From NCBI GenBank assembly GCA_016720595.1, contig JADKKI010000031.1, forward strand, positions 1 through 64,000: 64,000 nucleotides of DNA. Reading direction: 5' to 3'. A program made the position numbers and the translations under genes. Below, in pieces: positions 34,891 to 43,054 of the stretch. Source of the stretch: Myxococcales bacterium (GTDB taxonomy: Bacteria; Myxococcota_A; Polyangia; Haliangiales; Haliangiaceae). Within the stretch, counting starts at the first letter, position 1, and each line of letters opens with the position of its first letter. A model generated the notes under the pieces. That model was not told the origin of the DNA and did no database searches. It saw only the letters and a program-made list of their open reading frames with translations.

Positions 34891-35763
34891 TCACGCATCG
34901 TCGGCGAGACCGTCGCCGCGACCTGCGACGTCGATCCACGCCACCGGCATCGTCTGCGACAGGCGCAAGGTCACACGGTCCGTGCGGTCGATCGCGATCA
35001 GTCCCGCGCTGCCGCCCGTGATCGCGGCGAGCTCGGCCAGCGCCGCACGGGCGGCGACCGCGAGCCCCGCGGCCGCACGAGCTGCGACGTTGCGCGCGAG
35101 CGTGACGCGCAGGATCGCCTCGCCATCGCCGGTCGCGCTGATCGCCACCTCGCGATCGGCCCACGTCCCGGCGCCCACGATCGGCGAGTCCCCGATCCGG
35201 CCCGCCCGCTTGCCGACCATGCCACCCGTGGAGGTCGCCGCCGCGAACCGCCCCGCGCGATCGCGCGCCACCGCCCCGACGGTCCCTCCCTCGGTGGGTG
35301 ACGAGCGCCGCGCGAGGTGGTCCGCGAGCCGCGCGCGCGCACGCTCCGTCACCAGCGCCCCGGGCGCCGACGGCGAGATGCCGACCTCGGCAGCGAACCG
35401 CAGCGCGGCGGGCCCCGCGAGCAGCACGTGCTCACCACCTTCGAGCACGGCGCGCGCGAGCGCGATCGCGCAGCCGAGGTCAGGCACGGCACCGACCGCA
35501 CCGATCTTCTGATCGTGCCCGGTCATCACCGCAGCGTCGGTCTCGACGGTGCCATCCCGCGTCAACACCGAGCCGGTGCCTGCGTTGAACTCGGGATCGT
35601 CTTCGAGGACGCGGACCGCGGCGACCACGGCATCGAGCGCGCTCCCACCGGCAGCCAGGATCGCATCACCGACGATCGCCGCCGCGCGCACACCGGCGCG
35701 CAGCCGCTCGTGGCGCTCGGGCGGGATCGCGCCGGCGCCGCCGTGGACGACGATCGAGGTCAT
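34891..35763 (-). CDS. iaaA: Isoaspartyl peptidase / L-asparaginase (Ntn hydrolase)
   Basis: A plant-type asparaginase of 290 residues, self-cleaving to alpha and beta chains. It has SIVVHGGAGAIPP at the N-terminus, EFNAGTGSVLTRDGTVETDA, and the autocleavage site GGTVGAVARD with nucleophile Thr161. GMVGKRAGRIGDSPIVGAGT forms the substrate pocket. It hydrolyses isoaspartyl dipeptides and L-asparagine. Its ATG at 35763 overlaps the TGA of the upstream FGE-fold gene (ATGA), so it is the last gene of a coupled three-gene operon. No signal peptide, so it acts in the cytoplasm, unlike its two lipoprotein neighbours. Confidence 0.92.
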   Translation of the reverse strand: MTSIVVHGGAGAIPPERHERLRAGVRAAAIVGDAILAAGGSALDAVVAAVRVLEDDPEFNAGTGSVLTRDGTVETDAAVMTGHDQKIGAVGAVPDLGCAIALARAVLEGGEHVLLAGPAALRFAAEVGISPSAPGALVTERARARLADHLARRSSPTEGGTVGAVARDRAGRFAAATSTGGMVGKRAGRIGDSPIVGAGTWADREVAISATGDGEAILRVTLARNVAARAAAGLAVAARAALAELAAITGGSAGLIAIDRTDRVTLRLSQTMPVAWIDVAGRGDGLADDA

Positions 35764-36650
35764 CCCCCGCTCGCGCAGCGAAACCCGATCAGCACGTGCC
35801 GCACGCCGGGCTTGTGCGCGATCGCCGACGCGGCACGCCCCACGCCCGCATGGTCGTCCCACCCGGAGCCCTTGACCAGCATCGTGTTCGACTCGCCCGC
35901 GGTCGCGCTCGCCGTCGCCGTCCATTGGAGCACGTTGCCGGCCATGTCGAGCACGCCATACGGGCTCGCACCTGTGGTGAACGTCCCGACCGGGACCGTG
36001 TCCTTCGGGCCGGCATCCGCGCTGTTGAGCCTTTGGGGCTCGAACGTGTTGCCCCACGGATAGACGACACCGGAGTCGCCACGCGCGGCCTTCTCGAACT
36101 CGGCAGAAGTCGGCAACCTGCGGGGCTCGCCGCGCAGCTCTCCGCGCCAGGTGCAGTACCGGTTCGCGTCGTCCCACGAGACCAGGACCACGGGATGATC
36201 GAGCCGCTCGTCGGGAGGGGAGCCGGCCTTCCACACGTACCGAACGACCTCGGTCGCGAAGTCCTGCGGGAAGCCCTGTGCCTTCCACCCGGGCTCGTCG
36301 ATCATCGGCGCGGCCGCCTTTCCTGCGGTCACGAACTCCGCGTACTGGCCCTGGGTCACCGGCATCAGATCGATCCGGAACGCCGGCAGCGTGACCTGGT
36401 GCCGCGCCTCCTCGTGCTCGAACCACTTGCGCTCGCGGGCAAGGTCACTCGAGGTCGCGGACAGGTGGTCGTCGTAGGAAGCGCCACGCTCCTCCGGCGT
36501 GGATCCGGCGATGTACTTCCCCGCAGGGATCGTGATCATCCGATCGTCGGCCGCGAGCGAGAGCTGCGCGTTCGCCGCCTGCGGATGGATGGCGTGCGGC
36601 GCGCTTCCGCAGCCCAGGACGCCGAGGCATGCGAGCCAGCGACGCTTCAC
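35760..36650 (-). CDS. FGE-sulfatase-fold (SUMF1-like) lipoprotein
   Basis: GTG 36650 starts MKRRWLACLGVLGC (Cys 14 as lipid site). The 296-residue protein has the FGE fold: MITIPAGKYIAGSTPEERGA, FRIDLMPVTQGQYAEFVTAG, PVVLVSWDDANRYCTWRGEL, RRLPTSAEFEKAARG, YPWGNTFEPQRLN, SPYGVLDMAGNVLQWTAT, then VKGSGWDDHAG and IGFRCASGG. The catalytic Cys pair of true FGE is absent in the segment after GSGW. It is probably a non-enzymatic or differently active member. Coupled by GTGA to the upstream propeller gene and by ATGA to iaaA. Confidence 0.87.
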   Translation of the reverse strand: MKRRWLACLGVLGCGSAPHAIHPQAANAQLSLAADDRMITIPAGKYIAGSTPEERGASYDDHLSATSSDLARERKWFEHEEARHQVTLPAFRIDLMPVTQGQYAEFVTAGKAAAPMIDEPGWKAQGFPQDFATEVVRYVWKAGSPPDERLDHPVVLVSWDDANRYCTWRGELRGEPRRLPTSAEFEKAARGDSGVVYPWGNTFEPQRLNSADAGPKDTVPVGTFTTGASPYGVLDMAGNVLQWTATASATAGESNTMLVKGSGWDDHAGVGRAASAIAHKPGVRHVLIGFRCASGG

Positions 36651-37729
36651 CGCCGCTTCCCTCCCCGTGCTCGCTCGATTGCCTCGTCCATGATCCGCGC
36701 CAGCTCGGGAAGGTACTCTGGATTGCCGTGCAACATCGCGGCGTCGAGGGTCGGCGCGACGATCGCGGGCGTCAGCCGCGGAATGCCACCGGCGTGATCC
36801 TTCAGCATCCGCGCATGCGGCGTGGGCTCGGCGAGATCGAACAACACCACCGAGGAGAACATCGCCTTGCCGTCGCGGCCGAGCAGCACCGAGGTCGCGA
36901 ACAGGATCTTGCCATCGCGTGACCACACCGGGCCGCTCTCCTCGGTGAGGCCGAGCTCGAACACGCGCCTGGCCGTCTTGTCGGCACGGCGCATCACCCA
37001 GACCTCGGTGTTCGTCGCATCGCCGAAGAACCCGATGCGGCCGAACGCGAGCTGCGTCTCGTCCGGGGACAGCGCCGGCGAGGCGTCGGCGAGGCCATCG
37101 GTGAGCACGGTGATCGTGCCATCGGGTGCGCGCTGTTCGAGGTGACTCTCCATCGTGCTGTCGGGGAGCGCGGTGACGGCGGCGTAGATCACGGTGCCGT
37201 CGCGCGCGACCGTGGGCGTGACCTCCTGCTGCGGCCCGTTCGTCAGCTGCACGGGCTCGCCGTGCGCGCGACCATCGACGATCGCCTGGCGCCAGAGATC
37301 GAAGTCCCCGCCATCCCGTGTGGAGGCGAACACGATCGCCGAGCCATCGGGCGTCCAGGTCGGGTGGCTCTCGATCGAGGGCCCCGAGGTCAGTCGTACC
37401 GGGGTGCGCTCGACACCCACGGGCGCGATCCACAGGCTCGTCGAATCGAGCGGCCGGTCGCGGCTCGACGCGAACACCACCCACTTGCGATCGGGTGACA
37501 CGCTCGGGTTGGTGTCCCGTGCGATCGCCGCCGGTGGGGTGAGCAGCACGAACTGTCGATCACCCGCCGCGTCGATCGCGACCAGCTGTGCGCCGGTCGG
37601 ACCGCGCTCTGCGGCGATGATCGAGATCTGATCCTCGGGCTTGGGCGGAGGAGCCACCGGGCGGGGCGCAGGACCGCACGCGGTCAGCGCCACGACACAC
37701 CCGGAAAGATAGAGGACCCGAGCAAACAT
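36647..37729 (-). CDS. TolB-like beta-propeller lipoprotein
   Basis: A 360-residue lipoprotein (MFARVLYLSGCVVALTAC, Cys 18) with a Pro-rich linker and PD40/TolB blades: TNPSVSPDRKWVVFASSRDR, SHPTWTPDGSAIVFASTRDG, ASPALSPDETQLAFGRIGFF, SGPVWSRDGKILFATSVLL. The SPDGxxIxF-type repeats are typical of six- or seven-bladed propellers of the cell envelope. It is the first gene of a three-gene coupled operon; its TGA overlaps the GTG of the FGE-fold gene. Likely a protein- or glycan-binding scaffold. Confidence 0.88.
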   Translation of the reverse strand: MFARVLYLSGCVVALTACGPAPRPVAPPPKPEDQISIIAAERGPTGAQLVAIDAAGDRQFVLLTPPAAIARDTNPSVSPDRKWVVFASSRDRPLDSTSLWIAPVGVERTPVRLTSGPSIESHPTWTPDGSAIVFASTRDGGDFDLWRQAIVDGRAHGEPVQLTNGPQQEVTPTVARDGTVIYAAVTALPDSTMESHLEQRAPDGTITVLTDGLADASPALSPDETQLAFGRIGFFGDATNTEVWVMRRADKTARRVFELGLTEESGPVWSRDGKILFATSVLLGRDGKAMFSSVVLFDLAEPTPHARMLKDHAGGIPRLTPAIVAPTLDAAMLHGNPEYLPELARIMDEAIERARGGKRR

Positions 37730-37767
37730 GAGCGGTCACCGCGCGACCGCGAACAACGTACTTCGTT

Positions 37768-38072
37768 CTACTTGGGATCGGGCGCCGGTGCGGCGCAGGA
37801 GTCGCTGCAGGAGCAGGCGTGGGCGCCGGGGCATCCGCCTTCTCGGTCTTGCTGCTCTTCTTCGACAGGTTCGACATGTTCATGCCGTTCGACAGGTCCC
37901 GGGTGTCCGGCGCGACGCCGGCATAGATGCCGACCACGAACACGAAGGCGATGACGCCGGCGATGGCGCCGAACATGATCGCCTTCTTCTTGGACTCGGC
38001 CTGCTGCTGCTCGAAGACCACGAAGGACTGCTCTTGCTCACGCGGCCAGGATGAAAAATCAACAAAGCTCAT
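37768..38072 (-). CDS. Small single-pass membrane protein, probable frameshift near 37790
   Basis: ATG 38072 after a GGAGGAC site gives MSFVDFSSWPREQEQSFVVF, a charged segment, a membrane helix (KAIMFGAIAGVIAFVFVVGI, about 35-55), and an Ala/Pro-rich tail. As read, the frame runs on into the next gene for over 170 bases. One missing base near 37788-37797 would end it as APAPAPDPK then TAG at 37768-37770, about 101 residues. This makes better sense than a gene overlap. A good promoter (TTGCAC, 17 bp, TAATGA) lies upstream. Function unknown. Confidence 0.6.
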
Positions 38073-38094
38073 CGGGTCCTCCGGGGTACAACGA

Positions 38095-38123
38095 TCATTA
38101 GGCCCAAACCAAAAACCGTGCAA
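38095..38123 (-). promoter_or_regulatory. Sigma-70-type promoter for the small membrane protein
   Basis: On the minus strand TTGCAC (38123-38118), a 17-bp spacer, then TAATGA (38100-38095). The predicted start is at about 38088, giving a leader of about 15 bases that includes the GGAGGAC ribosome site. The A/T-rich spacer stands out in this GC-rich region. Confidence 0.6.
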
Positions 38124-38195
38124 TCTCGCGCTGCATCAGGTGTCTCGTACGTTGATAGCAGTCGGCAGGGCCCAGACAGGCTCCTACAGGGCGGT

Positions 38196-39230
38196 ATGAC
38201 ACCAGGTGCGCGGTCCGGTTCCCAGATTCTTTTCGTGATGATCACACCGATCGTCTCGGCCATGATCTCGCTGGGTTGCGATGCCGAGAGCCAGGCCGAC
38301 CCCGGCCGGAGGGCTCACGAGGTGCCTCCTGGGATGACCACCCAGGAGATCCTCGCCGCCTCGCGCGATCCCGACGCCGCACCGGAGACCTGCCTCGGGG
38401 TGTCCGACAAGGGGATCTGGAGCGACCTCGATCCGAAGGTCCAGCTCGCCCTCCCCGGGGTGCCCGCGGACCGGATCACCGCCACGATCGATGCCAAGCA
38501 CGGCGTCGTGGTGCTCGCGATCGATGGCTTTCCACGCAAGAGCTATCCCGTCGGTGGTGCGGGGGCCACCAGCAAGCTCGTGCTCGGAAGCCGCACGCTG
38601 ATGCTCCGCCCAGGTGATCGGACCGAGCTCGCGGCGCTGCTCGCAGGTCCTCGCGTGTCCGACGGGACCGCCGCGCACGACGCCGACGGTGATGGCATCC
38701 CCGATCCGCTCGACGTCTTGATCGGCGCCAAGAAGACGGTGCTCAACGCCGACGCCTACACCGAGGGCTACGTCGAGATGAAGTACCCGGGCGGCGACGT
38801 GCCACGGGAGATGGGCGTGTGCACCGACGTGATCGTCCGCGCGGTGCGCAACGCCGGGGTCGATCTTCAGAAGGCGCTGCACGAAGACATCCGGCGGGCG
38901 CCCAAGGCGTATCCGATGATCAAGGGCGCCGGCAACGCGAGCATCGACCAGCGCCGGGTGGGGACGCTCCTGCCCTACTTCAAGCGCCACTGGGAGCAGC
39001 ACACCGCGAAGCTCGACGATGCCGCCGATCCGCTGCGGCCGGGTGACGTGATCTTCATGGATACCTTCCCGTCCCGCTCGGGGCCCGACCACATCGGCAT
39101 CCTCTCCGATCGGCTCGATGGCGATGGGCTGCCGATGGTGATCAACAACTGGACCAACGGCACCACCACGTCCGAGATGGATCTGTTGACGTTCGTTCCA
39201 GTCCTGTATCGGTTCCGCCTCCCACCATAG
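38196..39230 (+). CDS. DUF1287 lipoprotein (NlpC/P60-like fold)
   Basis: Start taken at ATG 38196, or ATG 38238 if the signal is short (MITPIVSAMISLGC). The C-terminal 170 residues match DUF1287: YVEMKYPGGDVPREMGVCTD, VIVRAVRNAGVDLQKALHED, IDQRRVGTLLPYFKRH, LRPGDVIFMDTF, PDHIGILSD and MVINNWTNG. The Cys in GVCTD and His in PDHIG sit where an NlpC/P60-type catalytic pair would lie. An N-terminal domain of unknown type and a DADGDGIPDPLD calcium-binding-like loop precede it. A murein peptidase role is inferred. Confidence 0.83.
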   Translation: MTPGARSGSQILFVMITPIVSAMISLGCDAESQADPGRRAHEVPPGMTTQEILAASRDPDAAPETCLGVSDKGIWSDLDPKVQLALPGVPADRITATIDAKHGVVVLAIDGFPRKSYPVGGAGATSKLVLGSRTLMLRPGDRTELAALLAGPRVSDGTAAHDADGDGIPDPLDVLIGAKKTVLNADAYTEGYVEMKYPGGDVPREMGVCTDVIVRAVRNAGVDLQKALHEDIRRAPKAYPMIKGAGNASIDQRRVGTLLPYFKRHWEQHTAKLDDAADPLRPGDVIFMDTFPSRSGPDHIGILSDRLDGDGLPMVINNWTNGTTTSEMDLLTFVPVLYRFRLPP

Positions 39231-39254
39231 AGAGGTGCTACCTTCGAACGTCTG

Positions 39255-40814
39255 ATGAGGCGTGCCGCGCTGGCGATGCTCGGGGTGATGCTCGCGGCCG
39301 GTGCCGTGCGCGCCGACGATGACGTCCCCGCCTCCAAGCCGAGCTATCGCCTCGTCGTCGACCGCGTGGATCACGAGCCGGCCTCGATCACGGGGACCCG
39401 GCTGCAGATCCAGCTCTCGGCGCTGACGCTCCAGGGTCAGCTCATCGATCTTACCGATCCCAAGACGATCAAGACGTACCTGGGCAACACCGAGCTCAAG
39501 GCGCCCTACGCCCTCGGCACGTTCGGCGGCACCAAGGAGGCGATCGCGCTGGTCGTCGTCGTGCAGTCGACGATCGACTACACCGAGGTCCTACCGGTGA
39601 TCGCCGAGACGCTCGACGGGAGCCTGCTCGGCGCCCTCGACGAGACCGTCACCCAGGTCGCGATCCTCCCCTACGGCGAGGCGATCGGCGGCGGGAAGCT
39701 GACGTCGATGAAGCAGGCGCGGTCGCGTGCCACCGCCCTGGTCAACGATGGCACCACCGGTGATCCCGCGCTCCTCGAGACGGTAGAGCGTGGCCTCTCG
39801 CTCCTCAAGCGCGCGAAGACCGAGCCCGAGGGGCGCCCGCTGCGCAAGATGATCCTGGTGATCAGCGATGGCCGTGATCGCGCGGGTGATCGAGAGCGGG
39901 TCACCCGGCTCGGCACGCGCGCGAGCAAGGAGGGCGTGCGGATCCACTCGTTCGCGTACTCGCCCAACGATACGCGCCGCCCGCTGCTCCTGCTCGGCGA
40001 GCTCTCCAAGCGGTCGTACGGCACGTTCCGCTGGCTCCAGCGCGGCAAGGCGGACTCCTGGGCGCCAGCGTTCGAGCAGCTCCGTGACGAGATCTTGAAG
40101 CAGTACGTGCTGACCTACTTCGTCGGTCCCGATGACGATCCCACCGGCAAGAAGCTCAAGGTCGTGACCGTCGGGCGCGTCGAGGCCACCTCGAACGAGC
40201 TCCGCGTCCCCGAGGCCACGTGCAACGGTGAGGTCTGCGCGGGCTACTGCGCCGGCTCGGTCTGCGGCATCCCGCAGCCGCGCACGGGCCGCGGCGTGAT
40301 CGGCTGGATCCTCTTGATCGGCGGCATCGGCGTGGGCGTGATCGTCGTCCTCGTGGGCATCGGGTTCGTGCTGTCCAAGCGCCAGCCTCGCGTGCCCCTG
40401 CCACCCGGCGCCGTGATGCCGTCCAAGCCCCCCAAGGCGCCCAAGGCGCTGAAGAGCAAGCCCGGGAACCAGCCGCCGATCGGCGCTCACATGGCGGGTG
40501 TCGCGCCGGCCGTGGCCTCGGGACCGCAGCCGCACCTGATGATCCTCAACGGCCCGCGCGCGGGCGAGCGGATCCCCGTGCTCAACGGCTTCTTGATCGG
40601 CAAGGCCCCGGGGAGCCACCTCCTGATCGAGGACGGCTTCACCTCGAGCCACCACGCCCAGATCGCGATGGATCACCTCGGCAACTGCCGGCTGTTCGAT
40701 CAGGGCTCGACGAACGGGACGTTTGTCAACGGCGTTCGGGTGACCGAGTTCGTGCTCGAGCACGGGGTCAGCGTCAGGATCGGCTCGACGGAGCTGCGGT
40801 TTTTGGCACAATAG
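39255..40814 (+). CDS. Membrane protein with VWA-like and FHA domains
   Basis: A 519-residue protein with a cleavable signal (MRRAALAMLGVMLAAGAVRA). The extracytoplasmic part (about 35-290) has a von Willebrand A-like fold: EAIALVVVVQSTIDYTEVLP in place of a DxSxS metal site, then MILVISDGRDRAGD and SKEGVRIHSFAYSP. A short Cys cluster (CNGEVCAGYCAGSVC) comes next, then one membrane helix at about 350-370. The cytoplasmic end is an FHA domain (FLIGKAPGSHLLIEDGFTSS, HHAQI, FDQGSTNGTFVNG) that binds phosphothreonine. It therefore links an outside sensor to kinase signalling inside. It sits 12 bp before the amidase gene. Confidence 0.87.
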   Translation: MRRAALAMLGVMLAAGAVRADDDVPASKPSYRLVVDRVDHEPASITGTRLQIQLSALTLQGQLIDLTDPKTIKTYLGNTELKAPYALGTFGGTKEAIALVVVVQSTIDYTEVLPVIAETLDGSLLGALDETVTQVAILPYGEAIGGGKLTSMKQARSRATALVNDGTTGDPALLETVERGLSLLKRAKTEPEGRPLRKMILVISDGRDRAGDRERVTRLGTRASKEGVRIHSFAYSPNDTRRPLLLLGELSKRSYGTFRWLQRGKADSWAPAFEQLRDEILKQYVLTYFVGPDDDPTGKKLKVVTVGRVEATSNELRVPEATCNGEVCAGYCAGSVCGIPQPRTGRGVIGWILLIGGIGVGVIVVLVGIGFVLSKRQPRVPLPPGAVMPSKPPKAPKALKSKPGNQPPIGAHMAGVAPAVASGPQPHLMILNGPRAGERIPVLNGFLIGKAPGSHLLIEDGFTSSHHAQIAMDHLGNCRLFDQGSTNGTFVNGVRVTEFVLEHGVSVRIGSTELRFLAQ

Positions 40815-40826
40815 GATCATCGAGGC

Positions 40827-42842
40827 ATGGGCAAGTACCGACCCAGCGGCAATCTGATCATCGCGAATCAGACGTTCAAGATCGACGCGCCCGTGGTGAC
40901 GTTCATGGATCCGCCGTTCTGGAACGCCACGTCGCACGCGTGCATCCCCACCGAGAACGATCCGCGCCCGGCGTGCATCCCCGGCAAGGACGGCATGGTG
41001 CCGTACGGCAAGCTCCCGGCGCCGTACACCCAGCGGTACACCTCGCGCCCTGCCCTCCGCCGCTATGGCGCCACGCCGCCGCTCGATGCGGTGAAGGCGG
41101 TGATCCGGCAGTTCGTGGTGCACCACGATGGCTGCAACTCGTCCGACATGGCGTTCGCCGTCATGCAGAACGAGCGCGGGCTGTCGTGCCACTTCCTGAT
41201 CGACAACGACGGCACGATCTTCCAGACCATCGATCTCGCACTCGCGGCCTATCACGCGGCCGAATGGAACTTCGGATCGATCGGCGTGGAGCTGTGCAAC
41301 CGCGGCGACGTCAAGCTCGACCCGAACTACTACTCGGGCGGCAAGCACGGCCCCAACCGCAAGCCCGTGCCCTGCCGGATCAACGGCCACACGTTCCTCG
41401 CGTTCGAGTTCACCGAGGCGCAGATGACCTCGTTCCAGCAGCTCGCGCGCGGGCTGCAGCGGTACCTGCCGAACATCCCCGCCGAGTACCCGCAGTCGTC
41501 GCCGGGCGTCCAGCACTGGGACACGCTGCCACAGCAAGGCTCGTCGGGCAGCTTCGCGTTCTCGGGGTACATCGGCCACTACCACCTGACCGGTCAGAAG
41601 TGGGATCCGGGTCCGTTCGACTTCAAGAAGTTCTGCAGCGCCCTCCGCGGCTCGTTCTGCTTCCCGGTGTTCCCCAAGGGCGAGCCCAAGAAGGGCGAGG
41701 ATCGGCCGATCGTCCCGCAGCAGGCGGACGAGCTGAAGGAAGCGGCCACGGAGCTCTACAAGGCGAACGAGAACAAGGCCGATGGCGGGTTCTTCCCCGT
41801 CGGACCATGGGGCGAGGCTCGGCTGTGGCACGGCGGGGTCCACATCACGGCGAAGGCTGGCGCGCCGGTGTTCGCGCCGTTCCCGGGGCGCCTCGTCGTC
41901 GCACGCATGGGCGCGGACTCGCCGATCGGCTCGGTGAACTTCGTGCTGCTCCGCCACGACATGGCGCTCGGCACCTCGAAGGTCCAGTTCTACTCGCTGT
42001 ACATGCACCTCGCGAACGAGCTCGCTGCCACCGACAAGCCGCCCGAATGGATCTCGAAGGCGGACGGCGGCTGGAAGAAGCAGAACGCGAAGGCCGGGAC
42101 CGTGGTCCTGCTCGACGAGCCGATCGAGGCCGGCACGTTGATCGGACACGTCGGCAAGGCCGGCCCCGGCGATCTCGCGAAGGCACAGGTCCACATCGAG
42201 TTCTTCGCCAACAGCGAGCTGTTCGTCGGCGTGCCGAACGCACCGTTCGATGTCGTCGATGGCACCGCCGGCGGCCGGTTCTGCGATACGCCGAAGATCA
42301 ACGACCTGATCGACTCCAACCACGACGGGAAGCTGTCGCGGCAGGAGATCTCGAACTTCTACGACGGTGGTGGTGGCTCGCAGATGCGCTCGGTGGTGAC
42401 GTTCCACGTCTCGGAGTGGACGGCCGAGCCGAGCTGGGCCGATGCGCTGCGCGTGCCGAAGGACTTCAAGGACCTCAAGCCCGCCGAGATCGATCAGATG
42501 ATCGCGGATCAGATCACGCCAAGCCTGTGGTGGGACCCCGTGGTCGCCAAGCACGCTCGGCTCGCGCCCAACGGCGAGGTCTATCACTACAACCCGATCT
42601 TCTTCCTCGCCTGGTTCAACCAGCAGCTGCTCGATGCCGCCGCGCTCGCCGGCCCCGCCGCGAGCGCGAAGGACGCGAAGGACATCCCGAAGGACCTCCT
42701 CGATGACTTCGGGGTCAACAGCGACAAGGACGGGGCCTCGATGCGCTCGGGGACCGATGTCGCCGAGGATCCGTGCAACAAGCAGCTCGGCCTCAACGAG
42801 CTCTCGCTCGGCTACGATGCGCCGGAGTGCGGTCCGCAATGA
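40827..42842 (+). CDS. Two-domain peptidoglycan hydrolase: Amidase_2 plus M23-like domain and EF-hand
   Basis: A 671-residue protein with no signal peptide. Residues 90-270 are an N-acetylmuramoyl-L-alanine amidase (Amidase_2/PGRP): FVVHHDG (H99, H100), AAYHAAEWNFGSIGVELCNR and HYHLTGQKWDPGPFDF. Residues 325-470 are M23/LytM-like: LWHGGVHITAKAGAPVFAPF and AQVHIEFFANSELF. The usual Asp of HxxxD reads His (H335-x3-H339), and only one His of the final HxH is kept, so this second domain may be inactive or binding-only. An EF-hand-like loop (DSNHDGKLSRQE, 496-507) and a helical tail follow. Lack of a signal suggests export by another route, lysis, or a toxin role. Confidence 0.85.
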   Translation: MGKYRPSGNLIIANQTFKIDAPVVTFMDPPFWNATSHACIPTENDPRPACIPGKDGMVPYGKLPAPYTQRYTSRPALRRYGATPPLDAVKAVIRQFVVHHDGCNSSDMAFAVMQNERGLSCHFLIDNDGTIFQTIDLALAAYHAAEWNFGSIGVELCNRGDVKLDPNYYSGGKHGPNRKPVPCRINGHTFLAFEFTEAQMTSFQQLARGLQRYLPNIPAEYPQSSPGVQHWDTLPQQGSSGSFAFSGYIGHYHLTGQKWDPGPFDFKKFCSALRGSFCFPVFPKGEPKKGEDRPIVPQQADELKEAATELYKANENKADGGFFPVGPWGEARLWHGGVHITAKAGAPVFAPFPGRLVVARMGADSPIGSVNFVLLRHDMALGTSKVQFYSLYMHLANELAATDKPPEWISKADGGWKKQNAKAGTVVLLDEPIEAGTLIGHVGKAGPGDLAKAQVHIEFFANSELFVGVPNAPFDVVDGTAGGRFCDTPKINDLIDSNHDGKLSRQEISNFYDGGGGSQMRSVVTFHVSEWTAEPSWADALRVPKDFKDLKPAEIDQMIADQITPSLWWDPVVAKHARLAPNGEVYHYNPIFFLAWFNQQLLDAAALAGPAASAKDAKDIPKDLLDDFGVNSDKDGASMRSGTDVAEDPCNKQLGLNELSLGYDAPECGPQ

Positions 42843-43015
42843 GCCGCAAGCCCGACGACCGCGACGACCGCACCACCTGGCGCCCGCCGACGCGGCGCGC
42901 CTTCGTGGGGATGATCGGCGCGGCGGCCGCGGCCCTGGCGATCCGGAACCGCGAGCCCGAGGCCGCCGCGGCCCCGGCGGCGACGGCCCGGCCCCGCTGG
43001 ATCGGGCACTGTTAG
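42839..43015 (+). CDS. Small Tat-signal-like protein
   Basis: A 58-residue gene whose ATG overlaps the stop of the amidase gene (ATGA). It has a twin-arginine-like start (TWRPPTRRAFVGMIGAAAAA) with RR at residues 21-22, a weak hydrophobic stretch, an Ala/Pro tail, and a final PRWIGHC. It is short for a mature Tat substrate (about 20 residues after the signal). It may be a membrane-anchored peptide paired with the amidase, for example an immunity or export helper. That is inference; no family recognised. Confidence 0.55.
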   Translation: MSRKPDDRDDRTTWRPPTRRAFVGMIGAAAAALAIRNREPEAAAAPAATARPRWIGHC

Positions 43016-43054
43016 CATCCTGCTGGGACAGGCAACCGATCTCCGAGATCGTGT

